This document shows positions 35,601-46,870 of a stretch of DNA of 64,000 bases, one piece after another. The DNA lies in contig VXCM01000068.1 of assembly GCA_014773175.1 (NCBI GenBank), forward strand, positions 1 to 64,000, written 5' to 3'. The stretch's first letter is position 1; every line of letters starts with the position of its first letter. Made by a program: the position numbers and the translations under genes. A model generated the notes under the pieces. The model searched no databases and was not told where the DNA came from. It was given only the letters and a program-made list of their open reading frames with translations. Origin of the DNA: Lucifuga dentata. Lineage: Eukaryota > Chordata > Actinopteri > Ophidiiformes > Bythitidae.

Positions 35601-37061
35601 GCTTCCTGGCTGGCTGCTTTGAGTCAGACAAGAGTCCCTCACTTCTCCCAAGCTCCACAAAGAAAGAAATAGATGAGGAAGAGAGAGATGAAGAGGAGGA
35701 CATGGCAGCGTTGTTACTGGTAATACCTGCTTACACTTTTCCAACAGTACACAGTCTTAGCAGAAGTTCAGTATTTACATTAAACAGAATGAATTCTCGT
35801 AGTGCTATACGGGTTAGAGCTGTGGGCTCCCGAAAATATTCAACTTTGTCACATTTGGCATGCTTTCCATTTACGCAGGGAGATTTAGATTCTTGGTTTT
35901 AACACGGAATGTTAAAATGTTACAGGCACCAAACCTGCCTGTAAATAGTTGCAGTTTTTAACATTTAGCAGCAGATTTCACATTTTTGCTAAATTTGAAG
36001 CGTTTCTAGGTTGTTTTAGTAAATATGATGACTGAATTCCTTAAGCCATTCCATTTACCATCACCACAAAAATGTATAGAGAACCAAACCTGCCTGTAAA
36101 TAGTTGCAGTTTGTGAAGGTGTTTGATTTTGACTTATTAAATATAAAAAAAAAAATTCAAAGGATCCTTTAAGCAAAATATGAATAAACTGAATACATTT
36201 TGGCCACCACAGTCTTCACCAGGGTGTAGCACAAACCTGACTCATTTTAGAATTATGGAGGTGCATATTTACTTATTATCAGTATGTCCGTCCTGTGGAG
36301 GGATGAATGGTGAATGTGTGTTTTGATTGCAGAAGACACCAGATGATGAGGAGGCAGGGGAGGAGACAGACAGCCTGGAGCAGGAGTCAGACAAAGCTTG
36401 CTTTACCCTGGAGGAACTACGAGACGTCCTGCAAGAGAGGAATGAACTCAAGTCCCAAGTGTTCTTGCTACAGGAAGAGCTAGCTTGTTACAAAAGGTCA
36501 TTTGTTTTATTTGTTTCGACATGTCAAAAACATTCTCATTCATAACTCGGACTGCAAAATAACTACGAGCTCTTGCATATCCTCAGTGAGGAGTTGGAAG
36601 ATGACTTTAGCTGCACTGGTTGGACTCCACCCACTCCTCCATGCTCCACTGATCAGCCTGAATCAGGAATCAAACGCTTGTGAGTACTGAGACTGACAGG
36701 ACTGTTGCACACTTTTCCTCATACGCCAGGGTTTACTTGTGACTTTTTCAACCACTGTACTGAATACACTCTCCCCTCCCCAGTACCAAATTGGTCCCTT
36801 TAGACAATCTTTTTAAAGTTGTTCTTATTATTGCGATGGGTCTCTGCACCATATATGTGTACCAATTAATTCTTTAACTGCGAGCTGCTCATGTCCCCAT
36901 GTGATTATCTCTCTGTTAATTTTACTTGCTTATCATTTTCCACTTTCATCTCTGCTTATACAAACAGGATCTTCACTGCCATAATGCCGATGGTTGCAGC
37001 TGGTTTGATTGCAGACGATCCCACGTTGCTGCCAATCAGAAGACTTATTTCATTTGTGTGA
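32175..37061 (+). CDS. rilpl1: Rab-interacting lysosomal protein-like 1 (Rilpl1)
   Basis: Coiled-coil Rab effector of lysosomes and the ciliary base. Exons: 32175-32474, 32915-33065, 34907-35025, 35134-35409, 35531-35719, 36333-36496, 36587-36679, 36968-37061; 461 aa with this last exon. RH1 domain about residues 15-70 (AELTVMDVYDIA, LVPKVVRVMELLEALV). Coiled coil follows with family signatures RKHQKELELVED, WRGEAQDLLSQI, MSEKERQVMKKLKDMVNKQR and LRHRIGAMEAQGKALIQQ. RH2 about 364-398 (FTLEELRDVLQERNELKSQV, FLLQEELACYK). Exon 5 (63 codons) adds an acidic linker I cannot match in mammalian RILPL1. The RPRF motif that opens RH2 in RILPL2 is KACF here. The C-terminus differs from mammalian (KRLFSFF...): a hydrophobic tail follows GIKR. 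An alternative last exon exists at 36784-36877. Adjacent rilpl2 supports the assignment; a fish RILP-type paralogue is the alternative. A second in-frame ATG lies at 32184. Confidence 0.9.
32475..32646 (+). repeat. rilpl1: Two GT microsatellites at the rilpl1 exon 1 donor
   Basis: The first array (32475-32496) starts exactly at the splice donor of exon 1. A second, longer array runs 32598-32646. Confidence 0.9.
33271..33477 (+). mobile_element. Short hAT-type MITE in rilpl1 intron 2
   Basis: Ends CAGTGGTGCTCAAACTTTTT and GCACTTTGAGAACCACTG are inverted copies of a widespread hAT terminus. The flanking octamers TGTTAAGA and ATTTAAGA match at six of eight positions. Length is 207 bp with no coding capacity. 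Confidence 0.7.
34540..34834 (+). mobile_element. TTAA-flanked MITE, copy D (decayed)
   Basis: Both arms are recognisable but diverged, for example TTACTGCTGACATTTTCCCA on the left and GGGCTAAAAATTGCAAAACC on the right. The middle is deleted. It lies in rilpl1 intron 2. Confidence 0.4.
36784..36877 (+). CDS. rilpl1: Alternative last coding exon of rilpl1 (tail-anchor-like)
   Basis: The acceptor CTCTCCCCTCCCCAG precedes this exon and its phase fits the donor at 36679 (split codon TT|T). It encodes F, then 30 residues ending KVVLIIAMGLCTIYVYQLIL, then TAA. The last 20 residues form one uninterrupted hydrophobic segment at the very C-terminus, the layout of a tail-anchored membrane protein. No AATAAA lies between this exon and the next acceptor at 36968, so choosing this acceptor would place the other tail exon in the 3' UTR. 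Which form dominates cannot be decided from DNA. Confidence 0.55.
36968..37061 (+). CDS. rilpl1: Last coding exon of rilpl1, second hydrophobic tail variant
   Basis: The acceptor ATACAAACAG|G joins the donor at 36679 through a split leucine codon. It encodes LIFTAIMPMVAAGLIADD followed by PTLLPIRRLISFV and TGA. The first 16 residues are hydrophobic and could form a short membrane hairpin or anchor; a basic amphipathic end follows. After the shared GIKR it adds 31 residues, the same number as the alternative exon at 36784. Likely polyadenylation hexamers are AATAAA at 37674-37679 and 37991-37996. Confidence 0.6.
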
Positions 37062-38811
37062 CCTTGAATTTGCATTTTTTCTTTAAATCATATATTGTTG
37101 TTTCAGTGTTCATTTGTTTAATCTGTGATTAACATTTTCTAATGGACATATGTACATTCATTTGTTTAATGGCTACATTATTTTATTAATTTATACTAAA
37201 TTCATGTGGTATAGTATTTAAACATTTAAAAACTGACGAATGTAGGCCTTTTGTCAGTTACAGTTTCTTAATTAGTCTCTTAAAGAGTAATGAGTAACCT
37301 GAAACCTGTTATATTATGTTACTCTGTTAAATCTTTAATCGCCTGCAGCCTTTTTTCCTTCACACAAGTTCAAGCCTGTATGTTGGTTGTACACTGTGCT
37401 TTTGTTTCACTATTAGAATGTTACTATGACGCTTCTAGTATCAGTATTGTTCTTTTTATTGATTGTGGATGTTTTATTTGTGATGCTGGAATTCTGATTG
37501 TTTTCTATTTATTCTTCTATGTTGTTATGGTATAGCGTTGTCCAGATGCAGCAGTGTGTAGTAGGTATGGGAGGCTGTAACAACTTGCATACACACTTGT
37601 TTGCACAGAAACTTCAGTAATCAGAGGTTTTATTACATGGGTATACAGACGATTCTCCTTACTATGCCAGCTGAATAAAGACATCAGAGCTTTCAAAGGT
37701 GGTAGGACATCTTGGGTCATTTGCCTCTAGATCTACTGACTCACAGATAGTTGAACTGTTTGAATATGGTTTTAAAGTGAGGTGAATATGGAATGACCGC
37801 AAGCCCTTTTTATCCAACCCATTACTGCACATTTTGGTTTATGTATTCTTACAACAACATTGGAAAACTCAATCTGACTTTGAATACAAAACAACTCCTG
37901 AAGCAATGCAGTGCATCAGTGAGTACTGTAAAATCATATTCTGCCTACATGTGGTGGGTTATATTTATAAAATATTATTTTTGAAAAGGTAATAAACTTT
38001 TGTTTTAATCTACTGGTGGTTAGCGTCTTCCTATCAAACACTAGCTAGACTGATAAGTACTTAACTACATATTCTACATATGGTACAAATTTTTAGAAAG
38101 TCTAGTTTAGTCTTCTTTTTAGGACAGGCAATACACATATCAAGTTTGTGTGGTGGGCCTGACCAGAACAAAAACACACTTAAAGAGGAATATGCTCTTA
38201 ATTAGGAACTGTTGTAAATCCCAAAACATGTATGCACGTATGTATGTAGCTTGTTAGTATGCTAAAAAACTAAACATTACATTCTGAAAAATGAATGTAT
38301 ATGCAGGTTAACATTATCCTAAGCATGAGCACATTAACATGCAATAATTATTGCATGGAAACATTAAAGTACAAAGCTAAACTGAGGCTTATAGTTTATT
38401 TAAGCTAAAAACATGATCTTTCCTCAGGTTAAATTTTACACTAGTGACACAGTAAAGTTGTCGCTCCATTTTTAATCCATGTAACAATCTTGTTTTCTGT
38501 AGCTGTAATAATGGTAGTAACATATTACTACAGACACCTAGCACACTAAAATATGCTATTGCATTTAGCTAATATACTAACTGTAGTCAAGTTTATTTTA
38601 ACAACCCAATATCACATGCAATTCATACAAGGACACATCAGAAGTTCCTGACCCCATCCTAAGATCTCTAAGGAAACATGAACCTCCCAAGAGATGTTAT
38701 CATATGAGGAAAAAAGATGGAAGAAACCTCAGAAGAGGCAATTTAAATAAAAATCTCCTCTCCTCCAACTGCCAGATGTAGCAGTAGGTGGGAAAGCAGG
38801 CAAACTAGAAA

Positions 38812-38851
<40 letters not shown>

Positions 38852-39581
38852 GAAACATGACAGGAAGATATAAAACAGCAAATACTGTAATAATGTTAAC
38901 ATGCTGTTGTGTTATTATATGCTGTTCCTTTATTATTACATATATTGATGTTAGCATATTAGCATTTGTCTTATTTTCTAATTATATATATATATATTTG
39001 CAGTATTTTTTTCATTAGGAGTGTGTTTCCTTTTGTGGTTTCCTCTTGTATGTTTTTTTGTTTCCATTACAGAAGTTGGTTTTATTACTTTTAAACATAA
39101 GGGTTTTGTTTTTTTTTTTTAATATAGCTTTATGGTCTCGTCATTTGCCTACAGTAACTCGTTGAGAGCAACGTGCAGAAGATTAAAAAAAAAGAAAAAA
39201 GAAAAAAATCCAGTCATGAGGTCTCTCACCTGATCTCTGAAAAAATACCTTTTACCTGAGAGGAGGAGGAACTGAGAGCTATCACTCACTACAGCCTTAC
39301 AAACGAGAAGTACTGTCTTTTTGCAGTGGGTGAGGGTATGTTCTTGAGCCATAGATGATCTTTGGACTCACCTGTCGCTAGGATACTGTGACCTCCTCTG
39401 CTGTAGAGCGGACCACGCCATTGGTGGAGCAGTGGTGATGGGGGAAGTGTTCGACAAGTACGTCGCTTTCCACAAGTAAAAGTACCGAAAACACAAGAAA
39501 AATTAAAGTTCGGAAGTTAGAACATCGTAGGTGTAGTAAAGTAAAGTTTATTCCGGTCACTGGGAGCCGTGTCCGTCGGTC
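37062..39581. other. rilpl1 3' UTR and rilpl1-rilpl2 intergenic region
   Basis: AATAAA hexamers at 37674 and 37991 mark probable rilpl1 ends. The retro-repeat and CA array lie at 38588-38850. I found no exon encoding the mammalian-type FSFFSRDKK tail here. The CpG-containing 39.35-39.58 kb is the likely rilpl2 promoter. Confidence 0.5.
38588..38850 (-). repeat. Dispersed fish retro-repeat plus CA microsatellite
   Basis: AGTCAAGTTTATTTTAACAA, then CCCAATATCACATGCAATTC, is the complement of the tail family seen at 15525. It is followed by the commonly associated block containing GGAAGAAACCTCAGAAGAGG. A CA repeat closes it at 38812-38848. Confidence 0.55.
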
Positions 39582-41439
39582 ATGGAGCTCCGTGAAGAGT
39601 CCTTGCCCGCTTTGGCATTTGAGAAGGACGCTTTTGAGCTGACGGTGGAAGATGTGTATGATATTTCATACGTGATCGGTCGAGATTTATTAAAAATAAG
39701 CAGTACAGGCGAAGAAGTGTCGGATTTACAATTTAGAATCGTCCGTGTTTTGGAAATGTTTGAAACTTTAGTCAACAAATACAACTTATCGCTGGAGGAG
39801 CTGAAAATTGAGCGGGACAATCTGAAGAGTGAGCTGGATCGGATCATCAAGGAGGGCTCCTCCGGCCAGGGCACGGTAAGCCTGACCATTTACAGCTGAC
39901 ATGTTCTCTCACATAAACATGTAAAGTCAGTGTTTTTAAAGATTATTTCCTTGTCTGCCAATAAAAGCAAACAGTGGGACCAAACCAGCTGGTGGTGGAC
40001 CTGACAGACCCCAACAGACCTCGTTTCACCATGCAGGAGCTGAAGGAGGTTCTGCAGGAGAGGAACCAGTTGAAGGCTCAGCTCATGGTGGCTCAAGAGC
40101 AGCTTCAGCTCTACAAGAGGTGAGCAACCAAAATTACACCCAATAAGAGGTTTTCATTCAAAATTTAAGCTCCTTTAGTTGGTCCCTTGATTAAAAGCCT
40201 CAAATTTGACACATGGTCTTATTATTTTGGTAAAGTATTTGCTGGTTCTTGAATGAATAGGCACTATTGAAAACATTTTATTCTGATTTTCTTGTGAAAA
40301 CTGTGACTTGCATAGCTTGGTATTGTTTAAGCGCATAAGTGTTAGAATGAGAGGCTATTCTGTGTTAAAACAAGCCTGTATTAATAAACCATATCAACAC
40401 GTAACACTCATGTACTTTGTAGTCTTAATACAAAACCAGGTGCAAAACATGTCAAGCTTTTCAAACATGACCATGTAATGATAATCAACTTTTTAAAAAA
40501 AAGACCATACTTCTTTTTATTATGAGTATTCAAGTAATTTACATCTGAAAAATATATATATAAAATACCACTAGCATAATCAGTTAAAAATTGCAAATAT
40601 CACACATGAAAATTATGGATCAATGCTTATCTTGCTTTATGAAAGCAATTTTGGTAGTATAATATAGAGTTTCTGTACATCATCTTTAATATATACTCAC
40701 AGAAAGTCAAATAAAATTAGCCAATCATTTCACTTTTATCCTATTGATAGCATCATTCTATTTCACTTTAAATAGATTCAACTTCCAGATATAGTGTGGA
40801 ATTGTTTTAAAGTGGGGTTTGACCTTTGACACCTTAATATAAATTTAATATAAAATTCCCTCACTTGACTATGAAGCTGTACTTTTGTCTGCAGTGGGAT
40901 TCTGCCACAGGCTGAACCACCCATGGTAGAAGTGGACCTGGACCCACCAGCCACTACAGAACGGACTCCTGCCCCAACAGAAGATGCAAAAGAGGAGAAA
41001 ACCTCCATAGGCAAACTGTGAGTAACATGCTGGATTAGTTTACTGAACAGCTTAAATATAAGCAGACAAAAACAGGAAATGTAGAGAAAACAATAATCAG
41101 AGAATTTACTAGCTATGCACCTCAAATAGCAAAGAATCAAGGAAATTGACAGCAGCAGCCACATGATGTGGAAGCAGTGAGATTGTCTTCAGTCTCCTAA
41201 TGATTAACTTATGACCAAATGAATTCATGCTGATGCTGAGCATGTGTGTGAGTGTGTGAATGAGTGGATGAGGGAACTTGGAAACTGACCGTTCTTCTGC
41301 CAAAACTGCTGCTGCCGTCAGTAATTAAAGTCTGACTCATGTTCCATGTTCATCTCTCTGCTTCTAGTTTTCTGCGACCAAAATCCTTTAACTAATCTGG
41401 ATCTTTTCTGTGTGTAGGTTTTCATTCAGGCGAAAATGA
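39582..41439 (+). CDS. rilpl2: Rab-interacting lysosomal protein-like 2 (Rilpl2)
   Basis: Short RILP-family effector of phosphorylated Rab8/Rab10 and myosin Va that acts in ciliary membrane traffic. Exons: 39582-39875, 39968-40119, 40895-41017, 41418-41439; all GT-AG, in phase, 196 aa (human is about 211). RH1 lies at about residues 17-70 (FELTVEDVYDISYVIGRDLL, LQFRIVRVLEMFETLVNKY), followed by a short coiled coil (LSLEELKIERDNLKSELDR). RH2 starts VVDLTDPNRPRFTMQELKEV and continues QERNQLKAQL, keeping the RPRF motif. A proline- and acid-rich linker leads to the C-terminal KLFSFRRK, close to mammalian KKLFFFR. It is tandem with rilpl1 in the same orientation, 2.5 kb downstream. AATAAA at 41851-41856 is the likely poly(A) signal. 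The start is the first ATG before the RH1 domain. Confidence 0.95.
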
Positions 41440-42825
41440 GAAAAACCTGTGACAAGAACTGACCAAGTTATTTACCAGAAGACAAACAGGATTTGTCTGC
41501 ACTATTTGCTCATGTTTAACCACTTTTATATGGAGTATTTTTTACATTGTGTAACATTTGTCATATTAATAAGCACCATATTTTGTACTTTTATCCTTAA
41601 ATAGTCTATATGCAGAGGGTTACTATAACAGAACTATATATTATGTGGAAATTTGATAAAGCTATCAATGGAAACATACTGGTAAGTATTATTATTTGGG
41701 TTGAAGGATTTCACTCCAAATGAAGTATTTATAGTTCAGTAAAAACCTTTCATGTTAGTCTTAGTCTCATGGTCATGTGATCACAGTATCCTTGGTTTGA
41801 ATTGGTTAGGGACATTTATCACATGACGCTGTCTCTGCTGTCAATTATCAAATAAAAAAAAATAAGTAAAAATAAAATCTAATTCATTATAGCTTCTGAA
41901 TGTTACATCTATGGTATAATTACAAAACTTCTCTGATCTTACCTAGTTTTTAAAGACTTTATTTCTCCTCTGATTACACATCAATACTCATTATTTAATG
42001 TCCATTAGTCAATCTCACCAGAATCCAAATGTGAACTGGTCAGTTTCAGCGCAGCAAAAGAGAGCAAAGTAATTTATTTTGATGTGAGCTGGGCTTACTG
42101 AGCTTCAAAACACACTGACGTGTTACACGAAAATCATATTGTTCCTGTTTTTCCTCTGAAACCATAGTAGAAAATTAATGAGCTAAACCAAGTTTACAAC
42201 CAGAGTTACAGGCGATAAAGACACATTTCACCACTTTTTCAGATGGGATGCCAAAAAACTTTGACAGTTAACATCTCAGAACTTCTCATGATTTATGTTT
42301 TTACTATTGTGCATGTCCGAGATGCGTACAGTAATCTCTTTCTGCTATTTGCTACCACTGGGATGTAAATATGATGTCAGTGGGTGAGGTAACATATGAA
42401 TGCATCTTATGGAAGCAAATAACCATGCTAGAGCTGGAATGAAAGACTCAAATGAGTTTTATTCCTCAATTTACAACACATTGCATAATTTACAACAGCG
42501 TAACTGTGTGGTTATAATCATATTCATTACAAAATAAACCCCAGGTTGTCATGAAATGACTTTTAACTGGGGTTAATAATCTTGAAGCTGTAACCTGTTA
42601 TGGTTAGGTAAGAAAGAAACAGATAAAATCAAGATTAAAAACAACAGTTGCAAAATACAATTTTCATGACCAAATGTTTTAGCCTCCGTTAAAAAAATAT
42701 ACTTAATAAAAAAAAACAATTTCATAACTGCTCATCTACAGCATAATCTACACAGACGAGCAGAATAACAGACAATACCAGATAAACAGACAGTTTGATA
42801 TAAAATGTGGACACTTTGTGGAAGT
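41440..42825. other. Convergent 3' ends of rilpl2 and kmt5a
   Basis: The plus-strand AATAAA at 41851-41856 and minus-strand AATAAA at 42463-42458 suggest UTRs that do not overlap. A second minus-strand hexamer at 41963-41958 would bring them close. No other gene is visible. Confidence 0.55.
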
Positions 42826-45800
42826 TCAGTATTTGAGCCAAGGATGAGCCAAGATGGAGGCTTTACTCCGATCACCATAGTCGTAGAGCAGTTCCTCCTC
42901 TGCTTCTATGTCTCTGGAAGCCACTAAGATCAGATGAGGAGTTCCATCAATGGCGTGAAGTTTAGTCTGACAGTTACCAGTTTTACTGTGGTTGATCAGT
43001 CGGCCAAGACGGCTTGTTTCCTTTGTGGCGTCCACGCTGGAAGTGGAAACAAATATGTGACAGCTGCAACAAGAAGTCACCGTCTACCTTATAACGCAAC
43101 ATAAAGAGTGAAAATAGTATCCCATGCTATGTGTCTAAAGTCCGAAGATAAATAGTGGCCTGAGGTAAATTTGGTACAATCCAAATGACATTTATAAAAT
43201 GTTTCTATGTAAAAAGGAAGATGGAGAAGTCGCTCGAAAACAATCGGATTAAAAGGACCATACCACCCATTTTGCGTGCTCGAGCCTAATATATTCAATT
43301 TTCATACACGTAATGTTACTGACAATCATTTCACAAAGCATACTACTGGAACGGTGAGTTAAAAAATTTTTTCCTACCTTCCAGACCGCCATTGGTTTCA
43401 GTCCATTCTGGTACACTATTAAAATCAACTTGTTGATACTTAAAACATTCTTGGGATAGGTAATCCATCATCACGAACAAGGTGTATATTCAGGTTTTTT
43501 TTCAAAGTTTCGTAATTTTAGTGTTTAAGCGCAATAAAAAGCATGGAGTGAATGTATGTCTCCAACGGGGAATATAGTCCCAAAAGAAGACCTGCGTTTA
43601 TTGAAAAATTTTAATGGCCATGACTATAATTTTGCGCAACTATTAGCAGACGAAACATTGATTTTTAAGGTGGGTGTATCACTTGAATATTTGATTTTGA
43701 AAGATTAGAAATTTTGCAGAATATCAGGAAAGCGGAAATATGGGTTTGGGAAATGATTTTCAGTAACCTTAATCATTAACCTTACCTGTATGAAAACTGA
43801 ATATATTTCAAACATATATCAAACATACAAAATGGCTGGCATAGTCCTTTAACACGTGAACATGAAAAACTCTAATTTCACAGTGATGGTAGTGAGACTT
43901 GAACTTACCAGTATGTTTTGGAGCGATACTGGAAGTAGTACATGTAACAGCCAGTTTTGGGGTCCTGAGCATACTGGGCCTCCCTTATTTTGGCCTCAGC
44001 CAAGTCCAGCAGGTCTCCATGATACTCCACCACAAACTCTCCCTTTTTGAAGCCCCTGGATGCAAACACCCCTCTTCCTTTCCCTTCTATGTGTTTCACC
44101 TGTAAAAATCCAAAACAAATTAAGTGTGAAGTTTGACATGACGAGATCTACAATATTATAGTTTGAATATGGTTACATGTTATTTGGTCAGCAATTAGCA
44201 ACTATAATATTAGCGGCATTTCTGTTGCTTTCTGTTTTTAACTGTACATAAAGTTTAATGGGGAGGTTGCTGAAACCTCTTCATATGTTGCCCTCTGCTG
44301 TGCTTTGCGGCCATCAAAAGCAGGTTGCAGGTAGCATCGCAGACAAAGTGACATTAACACCTTCAAAACCAATCATTCGTACCTGCATTCCCTCTTCTTT
44401 GCTGTTCTTTATCAGGTCATCAATGTGTCCATGTTCTTCATTCTGTTTGAAGTGAATTATTATGGACAATATAATTAAATAGGTCAAATCTAAACTGTAC
44501 ATCACGGTGGAAAGTTTGTGAAAAATGTTTTCTCTAATACAACAAACAAGATCTTATCATAACAGCCAATGTTTTTCCATGCAAACCTTCAACTCTGCCT
44601 TAGTTTTCCTGTTACTCCGTCTGATGGGGTAATAGTCTGTGACTTTTCTGTTTTGGGAAGATTTATTCTCTGTCCTGAAAAAGAGACATCACAATGATTC
44701 AATTATTATCGTGAAATTGGCTGTCAGAGGAAATTTTTTTTCTTTCCCATAAAACCGTCATGTCGGCTTTGTGCATCACTTTTTGGCTCGAACTCTGTGA
44801 CCAGCTCCACTTTGAGGTTTGGATACTGAAATTTTGCTGCCTGCCGCAGACTCTGTGTTTGTGCGTGTGGTGGAGTCTTTTTCCTCTGGTTTTTCAGTCG
44901 TTTGCTTTCTGATCTCACGACAAGCTGCTTCAGTAGTTGGCTCTTCTCTGGACTCATTAATGTCACATTCTACTTTGTTAGGTTTGTCTAAAATGAGGAA
45001 GAAAAGCATTGTGTTGACAGAGCTGCAGACACATTTGACCCTAATAAAATGAGTGAGGCTCTTTCATAAAGTTAAGTTGTGTCATAAGATTGTTGGTCAG
45101 TGAATACTGCCGCTATTCACATGCTCAAGATTTTTTTTTTTGCTGTTGTCCACATGGATCTATGGACTATACAGTAACAAAGTTCAACAGCAAAATAGTT
45201 GTAATATTACACATATAAAATGCCACGTAGTCGTTAATTTTACATTCTGAAAGTGAACTGCTGTACATACCTTTTTTCAACTTTGATGAGTCAGGGTTTT
45301 GTGTATCAGATTCATTTCCTTCCTTGATCAGCAGGCTTGAACTGTTGCTCAGAGGGGATCTAGGCTTGCTTGGACCCCAAAGTGTGTGTAAACTTGACTG
45401 TGATTTGCATAAGTAATCCTGCAACAACACTACATTAATTATTTATACTGAGGAGAACAAAGCATGTGTGACAAGGACAGAAATAAACTTGTAAAGCTGT
45501 ATTAATAAGGCTGGATGTGATGAAGTTTCTATGCAGACAGTAACAGTTACAGTAATTATGACATGATGTAACACTGAGACATGTCAGATTTTATGAAGAT
45601 GTGTTCAGAACCATGCAGCTACCATACCAGGTGAGTAGTTGCCTCTTCTACTAAAGTAAGCAAGTGGAATGAATTTAGCTGAATTTAGCTGAGCCCCTCA
45701 GCAGGCCTTCCGCTCAAAGTGTACAAATCCTGCCACCTTCACTGGGACTTACACACCCTTACTTCAATAACAGCTATGGATTCTGGAACATAGTGGGATA

Positions 45801-46506
45801 CACACATATTTAAATGAATGAAAGTAGCCAATCTGGATGTATGTACACACAAGCAGGATATAGAAGATGTACAGGTACAGAAATCAGACTGATTTATGGT
45901 TTCTAAAGGGATAAACAGTATATCATATCAATTCACAATCTCGAGGTGTCATTCTTATACAATGGTGTAGGTAAGGGGGGATGCACAGCTTGAGCTCTGC
46001 CTAAACCCTCACTCTGGGCTCAAGCACCACCTACAGGGAGGATGTCGGTGCTATAATAGCAAACTGAGGCGGGATCCTTTGATGCAACATAACTGGTTGA
46101 AACCAGAAAGTGAGAAGAACCTTTTTTTACTTAAATTGGCTGATATAAATGCGGTTAAAAAAACACATAATTTACCTGGTTCATTGCTGGTGTGTTTTCC
46201 TTTGTTTCCTTCCGTGAGCCGGCTTTAAGTTCAATAGTGTCGTCTGGGTTTTTGCGTTGCGTCAACACATTTTTCTTCCCTTAAAAGACATGGAAATAAA
46301 TAAAGGTAAGCATTGTTATGTAGCACACACCAAAACGACACAAAACACATGCAGGACACCTTTATTTGTAAACGTTATGCTACCGTAAATAAAGTTACTC
46401 CAGTAACACAGTTAGCATTAGCCTTTAGCTACACTGGCAGTAACTTGAACACCTGTGCATCAACTAGTGTTACGGTAACTCTAATAAGTTTGGTACCTTT
46501 TGCCAT
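42826..46506 (-). CDS. kmt5a: Histone H4 lysine-20 N-methyltransferase KMT5A (SETD8/PR-Set7)
   Basis: Nuclear enzyme that monomethylates H4K20; in other vertebrates it is cell-cycle regulated. Exons on the minus strand, in coding order: 46506-46497, 46279-46176, 45418-45271, 44987-44780, 44674-44587, 44442-44383, 44099-43909, 43036-42826. They total 1020 nt, 339 aa, all phases consistent. The start MAKGKKN resembles mammalian MARGRKM. The N-terminal half is Lys/Ser-rich and poorly conserved. A basic VTDYYPIRRSNRKTKAEL segment precedes the SET domain (about 207-335): GKGRGV 212-217, EYHGDL 231-236, DPKTGCYMYYFQY, SKTYCVDAT, cofactor motif NHS 285-287, GNCQTKLH, YDYGDRS 321-327, ending HPWLKY. 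All expected SET motifs are present. Exon 1 codes only 10 nt. The gene converges with rilpl2; a minus-strand AATAAA lies at 42463-42458. Teleosts have two kmt5a paralogues and I cannot tell which this is. Confidence 0.96.
43249..43852 (-). mobile_element. TTAA-flanked palindromic MITE, copy E (inverted)
   Basis: The ends are TTAAAAGGACCATACC and GCATAGTCCTTTAA. Internal sequence runs opposite to copy A (the CCTTCCAGACCGCCATTGG segment is its complement). It sits in the last intron of kmt5a, so relative to that gene it has copy A's orientation. Confidence 0.75.
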
Positions 46507-46678
46507 CTCAGTACATCAAATAAGTGCCAAAGAGGACGGAGTCTATTAAATGTGGTCCTTGGTGTCCATGTGCTCCTCAGAGTGTTTAGTTAAATGGCTT
46601 CGACGGCAAACATCTCATACACTCGGCGAAGTGAAGGGGTGAGTGTGTGCAAGGTTTAAAAACCCAACTGTGTCTCTC

Positions 46679-46870
46679 ATTGGCTGTTTCGTCCAGACAG
46701 GGAGCACGCGCATAAAAGCTGTCTGTCATTGGCTGCTACTCAAGGAATCACTGCCAGTAGGTAATAACAAGTGTTTTTGCCCTGAGTTATGTCTCCCAGG
46801 AGCTATATACCTCCTCAACAAATTGCACCAATCAGATGAAATGTTTTGCATCAGTTAGGCCCATGATTGG
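46679..46870 (-). promoter_or_regulatory. kmt5a: CCAAT-box array upstream of kmt5a
   Basis: Pentamers matching the NF-Y core CCAAT occur at 46679-46683, 46728-46732 and 46866-46870 on the minus strand (read as ATTGG on plus) and at 46828-46832 on the plus strand. All lie within 365 bp of the kmt5a start codon. A TTTAAA, compatible with a degenerate CHR element, lies near 46665. Multiple CCAAT boxes are typical of G2/M promoters. Confidence 0.5.

Noticed and set aside
37062..39581. Possible mammalian-type RILPL1 terminal exon (FSFF start)
   Set aside because: I scanned acceptor-like AGs and found none followed by that peptide in the needed phase; nothing to annotate.
44724..44966. Alternative minus-strand frame through kmt5a exon 4
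   Set aside because: Its phase does not fit the donor at 44780. The other frame joins both neighbouring exons in phase.
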